DNA from: Oscillospiraceae bacterium
GTDB taxonomy: Bacteria > Bacillota_A > Clostridia > Oscillospirales > CAG-272
Direction: 5' to 3'
DNA length: 20,640 nucleotides
Assembly (NCBI GenBank): GCA_015063335.1
Contig: SVUH01000026.1
Span: forward strand, 1 to 20,640
Both the position numbers and the translations under genes were made by a program. How positions within the stretch are numbered: the first letter of the stretch is position 1; each line of letters opens with the position of its first letter. The notes beneath the pieces are model-generated. The model was not told the DNA's origin, searched no databases, and was given only the letters and a program-made list of their open reading frames with translations. Below are positions 16,116 to 20,640 of the stretch, piece by piece.

Positions 16116-16175
16116 GTCGGTATTTATAAAGTGCCGGCTGAATAAATTTCAAATTTAATTTACAAAATCAATACA

Positions 16176-16204
16176 ATTATAGTATCAAAATTTGCCTTGG
16201 CAAA
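16176..16204 (-). promoter_or_regulatory. Possible promoter with overlapping palindromic operator for the EEP lipoprotein operon
   Basis: Minus-strand TATAAT (16181-16176) has a 17-base spacer to a poor -35 (TTTGCC, 16204-16199). The palindrome TTTGCCTTGGCAAA (16191-16204) covers the -35 and part of the spacer. A weak -35 overlapped by a dyad is the layout of an activator- or repressor-controlled promoter. The leader would be about 110 bases. Confidence 0.5.
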
Positions 16205-16359
16205 CGTGTATGTGGCGCATTTGTTTCCCCAAAGGGTGGCGGAACGCCCTCCGCCGAGTGTTTTTTCTGATTTTTAAAGGTTTTTTGTGGAAAAATTTCT
16301 CAAATATGGGAGAGTTTTGGCAGCTCGCCCTCGTTTTGTTTTTAACTATAACGACACAA
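16205..16359. other. Non-coding stretch with a plus-strand hairpin and T-tract
   Basis: No gene is supported here. GGCGGA-ACGCCC-TCCGCC (16238-16255) is followed on the plus strand by GAGTG and a T-run, like a weak terminator, though no plus-strand gene precedes it. The rest of the gap 16063-16471 is covered by the repeat, promoter and terminator entries. Confidence 0.4.
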
Positions 16360-16391
16360 CTGCACAAGTCCGCAATGACGGACTTGTGCAG
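16360..16391 (-). terminator. Terminator after the 42-residue small ORF
   Basis: A perfect 13-base stem (CTGCACAAGTCCG / CGGACTTGTGCAG, 6-base loop) lies about 80 bases past the small-ORF stop. T-rich sequence flanks both sides, most clearly on the plus strand (TATTATTTT). Confidence 0.7.
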
Positions 16392-16471
16392 TATTATTTT
16401 GCCATTATTATTCTAATAGCACTTACACGCCACTAAAAGTTGGCATGCTTTTGGTTTATTCTGAAATTCTC

Positions 16472-16600
16472 TCACATGCTCAAGGGAGCGAACGGGTCGT
16501 CTTCAAAGTTATCGTATCCGTCAGATGCGGTAATAACGTCCATCGCATTCAGAAGCACCATATCGATCTCAGGAGCAACGTACTTTTTATTCATTTTCAT
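16472..16600 (-). CDS. Small acidic 42-residue protein, paralogue of the one at 1334-1468
   Basis: The ATG at 16600 follows AGGAGG, and the frame ends at TGA 16474-16472. The product begins MKMNKKYVAPEIDMVLLNAM, continues DVITAS, passes through an acidic Gly/Asp/Asn/Glu middle and ends DDPFAPLSM. Against the 44-residue copy, 21 of the first 24 residues and the DDPFAPL tail are identical, while the middle differs in sequence and by two residues in length. It starts 14 bases after the stop of a lectin-EEP relic, the same arrangement as the other copy. Its frame, start and ribosome binding site are intact even though the large gene is broken, so it may still be expressed from the promoter at 17427-17455. 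The function is unknown. Confidence 0.8.
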   Translation of the reverse strand: MKMNKKYVAPEIDMVLLNAMDVITASDGYDNFEDDPFAPLSM

Positions 16601-16614
16601 TTTTCAGTTCCTCC

Positions 16615-17252
16615 TTATTTACAGATAAATTTTGCAACAACGGGAAAGTGGTCGGACGGACAACGAGGTTCGCCTGTTTCCGGATCTTTGTCTACCAAAT
16701 TATAAAGAACAGAGTACTCAGCAACCTCGAGTGTACCAGCGCTATAAAGCACGTAGTCTATTATACGTTTGCCTGCGCGATTCCAAAGATTGCTCAATTC
16801 TTACCATCGATACCGCTGTGCCCTTCTTCGTGGTGATAACAAATCTGTAAGCGTCCTGACCGAGAGCCAAAACGAATCCGGACCAGTCATCAGGAAAAAA
16901 TCCGATTTCCTCGTATGCACCGCTCGCCGTCAAGGTGAACACAACAGTGTAAGACTTGTTAAGAATCGTAAATCCCTTAAGGTCGCCTCCCCAAACACTG
17001 CCGACAAGATTACTCGCCTTACTATTATAATAAGTGTGCATGGTGAGAGAAGTTTGGGGCTTATCGACATTAGCTCCTGCTCATCCGGTATTGCCACTGA
17101 GGATGCCGTTGCCGCCTCTGAAATTTACTCGTAAAGCGGTTCAAGAGGTCAGCTTGCACACTTGCTTCCGCGCCTGCGGGGAAAGCCATGAGTGGCAAGG
17201 TCATCATTAAAACCAATACCACACACAAGAGTTTTTTCATCACCTTTTTCAT
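16615..17252 (-). pseudogene. Relic of a second lectin-EEP secreted protein (internal deletion and frameshifts)
   Basis: The start is preserved: ATG 17252, MKKVMKKLLCVVLVLMMTLP signal peptide, then AEASVQAD, nearly identical to the leader of the 1500-residue protein. Soon after, the reading frame breaks (LEPLYE followed by a stop; VNFRGGNG resumes in another frame). A further frame (up to 17041) encodes one lectin-like repeat: VWGGDLKGFTILNKSYTVVF, EEIGFFPDDWSGF and YRFVITTKKG. At about 16800 the sequence jumps to the last 55 or so residues of an EEP domain (RIIDYVLYSAG, PSDHFPVVAKF) and ends at TAA 16615. Most of the lectin repeats, the unrecognised middle domain and nearly all the EEP core are missing. 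About 640 bases remain of what was probably a gene of several kilobases. The intact 42-residue ORF follows at once. Confidence 0.85.
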
Positions 17253-17426
17253 AGTTTCTACTTTTAAAAATTTTTCTTTTTTAAAAGCATTGGTCGCAAT
17301 TAAAAACAAAATGAAATTTGGTACTAATTCGTCACATGCACTTTTGAGCCAAAAACTGACTTTTGAGTGGTTTTTGTCGGATTTTTCGGGGCATAAGAGA
17401 CACGTAGCGATACTATTCATGGTATC

Positions 17427-17455
17427 ATTATACCACTAATTCCAATATATTTCAA
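17427..17455 (-). promoter_or_regulatory. Promoter upstream of the lectin-EEP relic and small ORF
   Basis: Minus-strand TTGAAA (17455-17450), 17-base spacer, TATAAT (17432-17427). It is about 175 bases from the relic's ATG and points away from the AraC-gene promoter. It looks intact, so the relic and the 42-residue ORF may still be transcribed. Confidence 0.8.
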
Positions 17456-17656
17456 TAAGCAAATGTACCCTAATTTGCACCAAAATATCACTTTCAAAGG
17501 CAAATCGGGATTAAATCTCGACAAAATAGCTGTTATCCGTTGGGGGGCTACAGCCTTTGGCTAAAATTTTATTTGCGCGTACCTTTTTGCTTTTCGACCT
17601 CACCCTCTACAAGCGGTGATTTGTAATACAGTTCACCCATTTGTTACGCTTTTCTA
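17456..17656. other. Gap between divergent promoters, no gene seen
   Basis: About 200 bases separate the two promoters. AGCCTTTGGCT (17552-17562) is a short palindrome next to a run of Gs. No ribosome binding site or coding frame stands out. AraC-type operator sites might be expected here, but no clear paired repeat was found. Confidence 0.4.
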
Positions 17657-17685
17657 TTGACAAACCTTGTATAGTATTATATAAT
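17657..17685 (+). promoter_or_regulatory. Sigma-A promoter of the AraC-type regulator
   Basis: TTGACA (17657-17662), exactly 17 bases, TATAAT (17680-17685), followed by TTACTTAT. Transcription would start near 17692, leaving a leader of about 55 bases. Confidence 0.92.
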
Positions 17686-17746
17686 TTACTTATCGGGGCA
17701 TACTTTTCCAATGCTCCTATCTTAACAATCGGGAGTTAAACGAAAA

Positions 17747-18733
17747 ATGAAATTCGCTCATTATGATTACCGATGTGCATATTTCTTGCCCGAAGAAATA
17801 GCAAACGGAACGCATGACAAAAATTTTTTTATAGTTAAAAGAAGATCTTTTATAGTAAATCAGCGTACTCAGCTGAAGCACGAGTTTGAATATCACACGA
17901 CCTACGTCCGCATATACACAAACGATAGCAATATCGAGTCGTTCAATCTCGGCGTTGATTTCTCACCCCCTGATTACATACTCGAAGACAGATGCGTGGA
18001 CACTCTCTTCCTCAATTTCATTATATGCGGAAAGGGGCGCATCAACGGGGAGCCGTTTTCGGCAGGTCAGTTCTATTACACCCGTCCGCTTGAGACGCAT
18101 ACCATTGAATCTGACTCAGACGATCCGTTCGTTTCCGTATGGATGTCATTTAGCGGCTCTTATTCTCAAGAGCTAATAAACAAGCTCAACGAAATAGATA
18201 CCGCGCGCCTCTTTACACTAGACAACTGTTCGGATATTATGAAGATCACCGAAGTCTTGTTATACGAAACAAGCATCGGTGAGCGCACTACGTCATATCT
18301 GAAATCGATCATCGATCTTTTCCTTTCCTACATCCGTTCAAGCGACCCCTCTCCCCAGCCCAAGATCTTTACTTCTGAAAAGACGGCTCAGCTGATCAGA
18401 GAATCAAAGGATTACATAAAAAACAATCTTAAAGACGTTACGGTAGCAGCCCTCGCAGAGGCGCAGCACTACAACCCGAAGTATTTCTCCCGCGTCTTTA
18501 CCGAGGCTATGTCAATGACTCCGCAGGAATATATCACCAACTGCAGAATGGAATGGGCAAAAAATACACTCATTCACTCCTCTCTACCCGTTGCAAAAAT
18601 AATGGAGTCTATCGGCTACACCCACAGAAACGGTTTCACAGCAGCCTTTAAGAAAAAATACGGGCACACGCCCGCAGAGTGCAGAAAAGCCGCAAAGGCG
18701 CGCCTTCGCGAAAGCCAGAAGCGCACGAAGTAA
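17747..18733 (+). CDS. AraC-family transcriptional regulator
   Basis: The 328-residue product starts at ATG 17747 behind CGGGAG. The N-terminal half (about 50-140) looks like a cupin-type sensor domain (FLNFIICGKGRINGEPFSAGQFYYTRPLETH), which in this family binds a sugar or related ligand. Residues about 217-312 are the two-helix-turn-helix AraC domain, ending with the signature IGYTHRNGFTAAFKKKYGHTPAECR; the first HTH includes VTVAALAEAQHYNPKYFSRVF. It has a consensus promoter and is divergent from the relic/small-ORF transcript. The EEP gene follows 52-97 bases later on the same strand. It is the only regulator in the window and so the best candidate for controlling the local EEP and sugar-acid genes; targets and effector are not shown. 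Confidence 0.92.
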   Translation: MKFAHYDYRCAYFLPEEIANGTHDKNFFIVKRRSFIVNQRTQLKHEFEYHTTYVRIYTNDSNIESFNLGVDFSPPDYILEDRCVDTLFLNFIICGKGRINGEPFSAGQFYYTRPLETHTIESDSDDPFVSVWMSFSGSYSQELINKLNEIDTARLFTLDNCSDIMKITEVLLYETSIGERTTSYLKSIIDLFLSYIRSSDPSPQPKIFTSEKTAQLIRESKDYIKNNLKDVTVAALAEAQHYNPKYFSRVFTEAMSMTPQEYITNCRMEWAKNTLIHSSLPVAKIMESIGYTHRNGFTAAFKKKYGHTPAECRKAAKARLRESQKRTK

Positions 18734-18830
18734 GCCCTATATATAATAATGATACAAAAATACATTTTTTTGCGAGGGAGAAAGCATTATAGAAGCGCAA
18801 GCAAAAAACACGGCAGTCACTAACTGGAAG

Positions 18831-19613
18831 GTGATGTCCTATAACGTCCTCCTCAATTTCACAAAGGAGGGACGTGATCCGAACTTTCCCGCAGACCTCG
18901 TTGCGAGTGTTCTCGAGGAAGCGCCCGATATTCTCGGAACGCAGGAAACGACCACCGAGCTCCAGGAAAAATGCCTTAAAAATCTGACGGGTTACACCTG
19001 CTTTATCGGTGAGGTGTACCACGACGAGATCCGTCGCGGAAATTACATTTATTTAAAGGATAACAAGTTTAACGTGCTTGAGTTCGGGCACCGCTTTATG
19101 AGCGACACGCCCACGGTACGCTCAAAGTACGAAAGATCGCGCGAATACCGCGGATTTAACTACCTCTTTTTAGAAGACAAGGATACGGGAAGCCGCCTCC
19201 TCTTCCTCAATCTTCACGCCGATTACCGCGCTGACGAGGACACCCGCGTTTTGCAGCTGAGAGCTGTAAACAGATTCTTGACCGAGTCTCGCTGGGAGAA
19301 CGTTCCCGCAGTCATTCTCGGAGACTTCAACTCCACCGCCCAACAGGCAAGCATCTCCACCTTCTTGGCAGAAAACGAGCGCCTTGGCATGACGTCCGAG
19401 GTAGCTGAGGTCAAGGGCGACACCGGTCCTACCTTGGTAGAGGGCAAGTTCACCGAGAGAATTCCCTACGTTTTCGATTACATCTTCGTAACGAAGGACC
19501 TTATCAGAACAAAGTACTACTCCGCAATTGACAACATAAAGGACGGCAAATATCCCTCGGACCATTTGCCCGTTGTTGCCAAGATCGAGGTAGACGCGCC
19601 CGAGAAGGCGTAA
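18831..19613 (+). CDS. Cytoplasmic EEP-family hydrolase; start codon uncertain (possibly ATT at 18786)
   Basis: The listed 260-residue frame begins GTG-ATG at 18831. It carries a complete EEP active site: N5 (MSYN), E39 (GTQET), H129 (NLHADY), D165/N167 (GDFNS) and D244/H245 (YPSDH). There is no signal peptide, unlike the other paralogues. The start is odd: at 18831 the first core strand (KVMSYNVLL in the paralogues) would be cut and there is no proper ribosome binding site. Extending the frame upstream adds TNWK and reaches ATT-ATA at 18786, five bases after AGGGAG. An ATT start, or a mutated ATG, is therefore likely. It is the second gene after the AraC promoter and ends at a strong terminator. 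It is closest in motifs to the lipoprotein EEPs (SDTPTVRSKY, NIKDGKYPSDHLPV). The substrate is unknown. Confidence 0.85.
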   Translation: MMSYNVLLNFTKEGRDPNFPADLVASVLEEAPDILGTQETTTELQEKCLKNLTGYTCFIGEVYHDEIRRGNYIYLKDNKFNVLEFGHRFMSDTPTVRSKYERSREYRGFNYLFLEDKDTGSRLLFLNLHADYRADEDTRVLQLRAVNRFLTESRWENVPAVILGDFNSTAQQASISTFLAENERLGMTSEVAEVKGDTGPTLVEGKFTERIPYVFDYIFVTKDLIRTKYYSAIDNIKDGKYPSDHLPVVAKIEVDAPEKA

Positions 19614-19620
19614 ATGGTAT

Positions 19621-19657
19621 AAAAATACGGTAGCAGAAAATCTGCTACCGTATTTTT
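19621..19657. terminator. Strong bidirectional terminator between convergent genes
   Basis: A 17-base perfect inverted repeat (AAAAATACGGTAGCAGA / its complement, 3-base loop) has A- and T-runs at its ends. It lies between the plus-strand EEP stop and the minus-strand PHP gene stop, serving both. Confidence 0.93.
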
Positions 19658-19660
19658 TCT

Positions 19661-20353
19661 TTATTCGCCTTTAAGAATTATATAGTCTCTGCTCTTTAAC
19701 ACGCGAACAAGATCGTCGTTATTTCTCATGCGCTCGCTCGTAGCGATTCCGGCACGCCCACCCGTTCCTATTTTGTGTGCGTCCGAGCCTGCAACGCAAG
19801 CAAGTCCCTTTTCGTCCGCCAGCTTCTGCGCGCTCTCGTTCCACTCGGGCTCGTTACCTGCGTTGTATACCTCTATACCATCAAGTAAGTCAAGGCATTC
19901 AAGCGGGAAAGGCTTTGAATTGTAATGGCGCGCTCTGTACGGATGCGCCTGATATACAAGTCCCCCTGCCGCATGAACGACCTCCGCGTATTTCTCCGCA
20001 GGAGCCTTTTTGAGTTCGGGGTGAGCGGCTATCAGCTCGGGAGTTATACCGTAAAGGAGTATCTCGCGACCGTCATACACGCCCTCTTCGAGTCCAAACA
20101 TAAGGTCAAAATCAACCTCTTTGGCATACTCAAGACCGTACAGATAATCCTGTCTATACGCATCGACGAATTCTTCCCAAGGAAGCGTTCTGTCAATTCT
20201 GTTATCGCCTGCATAAAAGTGATTGGTAACCACCGCGCCGCAATAACCCTTACTGATAAGATCATCTATATGCTCGCGTATATCTTTGCCACCGCCGCTG
20301 CAAGGACAGGTGTGCATGTGCATTTCATATTTATATACGTACTTGTCCGTCAT
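19661..20353 (-). CDS. PHP-domain metal-dependent phosphoesterase
   Basis: The 230-residue product has the PHP-domain metal-ligand pattern: H12/H14 in EMHMHT, H45 in VTNHF, E89/E90 in GLEEG, H137 in QAHPYR and D191/H193 in GSDAHK. This fold hydrolyses phosphate esters with a cluster of metal ions. Small stand-alone members include histidinol phosphatase-like, nucleotide phosphatase and 3'-5' exonuclease enzymes, and the sequence does not identify which. No signal peptide is present. The ATG at 20353 has only a weak purine-rich site (GAAAGCGAGA) and lies 21 bases after the stop of the second yjbQ, so translation may depend partly on that gene. Co-transcription with yjbQ suggests related roles in a phosphorylated-metabolite pathway; this is inference. 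Confidence 0.85.
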   Translation of the reverse strand: MTDKYVYKYEMHMHTCPCSGGGKDIREHIDDLISKGYCGAVVTNHFYAGDNRIDRTLPWEEFVDAYRQDYLYGLEYAKEVDFDLMFGLEEGVYDGREILLYGITPELIAAHPELKKAPAEKYAEVVHAAGGLVYQAHPYRARHYNSKPFPLECLDLLDGIEVYNAGNEPEWNESAQKLADEKGLACVAGSDAHKIGTGGRAGIATSERMRNNDDLVRVLKSRDYIILKGE

Positions 20354-20374
20354 AACAGGTCTCGCTTTCAGAAA

Positions 20375-20640
20375 TTATCTCATCTGCTGGAGATCGTAGT
20401 GAATATCGTAAGCCTTCTCCTCGTCGGTAAATCTACGGCGGGTGTTGATGACCTGTCCGTCGTTTACCTTTCTGTCCTCTACGTCGTCCGTCGTTCCCAT
20501 TACGGTTACGTTTACCTGTCTGCGGCGCGCGATAACGTGGTCCCAGTCAATGAAGTATACGTGCGCGAAAAGTCCGAGGTCGAGCTTACCGTCCTTGATG
20601 GTAAGAGTTTCGCTTCTGCCGAAGAATACGGAGCGAAGGT
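20375..20640 (-). CDS. yjbQ: Long YjbQ-family protein, copy 2 (partial, runs off right edge)
   Basis: The last 87 codons of a second yjbQ gene are visible, ending at TAA 20377-20375. They encode the same residues as copy 1 (7604-8224). I find only five base differences in about 260 compared bases, and all five are silent. The duplication therefore includes at least the C-terminal third; sequence beyond the stop codons is unrelated, so the duplicated block ends there. The PHP gene follows 21 bases later. The 5' end lies outside the window. Confidence 0.9.
   Translation of the reverse strand, partial: LRSVFFGRSETLTIKDGKLDLGLFAHVYFIDWDHVIARRRQVNVTVMGTTDDVEDRKVNDGQVINTRRRFTDEEKAYDIHYDLQQMR

Noticed and set aside
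17070..17420. A 116-codon minus-strand protein starting at 17420
   Set aside because: The extra N-terminus is the untranslated leader; the real start is ATG 17252, and after the signal peptide the frame is shifted, so it belongs to the lectin-EEP relic.

Overview
The window looks like a chromosomal segment of an anaerobic, gut-type Clostridia bacterium (Oscillospirales-like or a relative). This is an inference. It rests on strong AGGAGG-type ribosome binding sites, near-perfect sigma-A promoters (TTGACA-N17-TATAAT), moderate GC, standard stop codons, Gram-positive-style secreted and lipoprotein leaders, and a galactonate dehydratase that closely resembles E. coli DgoD. No rRNA, tRNA, CRISPR array or transposase gene was seen. 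Nearly all genes read on the minus strand; one AraC-type regulator and one enzyme read on the plus strand.

Layout, left to right. (1) 1-1019: start of a secreted lectin-like protein that enters a (TGNDN)10 tandem repeat and runs off the left edge. (2) 1334-5989: a 1500-residue secreted protein with four lectin-like repeats and a C-terminal endonuclease/exonuclease/phosphatase (EEP) domain, followed by a tiny 44-residue ORF and a terminator. (3) 6247-7542: an MFS-type transporter. (4) 7604-13038: a catabolic block, read right to left: KDPG-type aldolase, PfkB sugar-acid kinase, galactonate dehydratase, ceramidase-like protein and a long YjbQ-family protein. (5) 13056-13387: a relic of a GH39-like glycoside hydrolase. 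(6) 13425-16062: two EEP lipoproteins in tandem. (7) 16472-17252: a second tiny ORF (42 residues) plus the deleted, frameshifted relic of a second lectin-EEP gene. (8) 17747-19613 (+): an AraC-family regulator and a cytoplasmic EEP enzyme. (9) 19661-20640 (-): a PHP-domain phosphoesterase and the end of a second, nearly identical YjbQ gene.

Putting it together: the dehydratase, kinase and aldolase form a De Ley-Doudoroff-type galactonate route to pyruvate and glyceraldehyde-3-phosphate. Around it is an unusual local expansion of the EEP phosphoesterase family: five loci in about 18 kb, comprising one giant secreted protein, two lipoproteins, one cytoplasmic protein and one relic. A ceramidase-like hydrolase, a PHP phosphoesterase and duplicated yjbQ genes sit alongside. 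The most novel-looking element is the two-gene module 'lectin-EEP giant plus a 42-44 residue acidic peptide' (conserved YVAPExDMVLLNAMDVIT start, DDPFAPL end). It occurs twice, and at the second site the peptide is intact although its large partner is destroyed.
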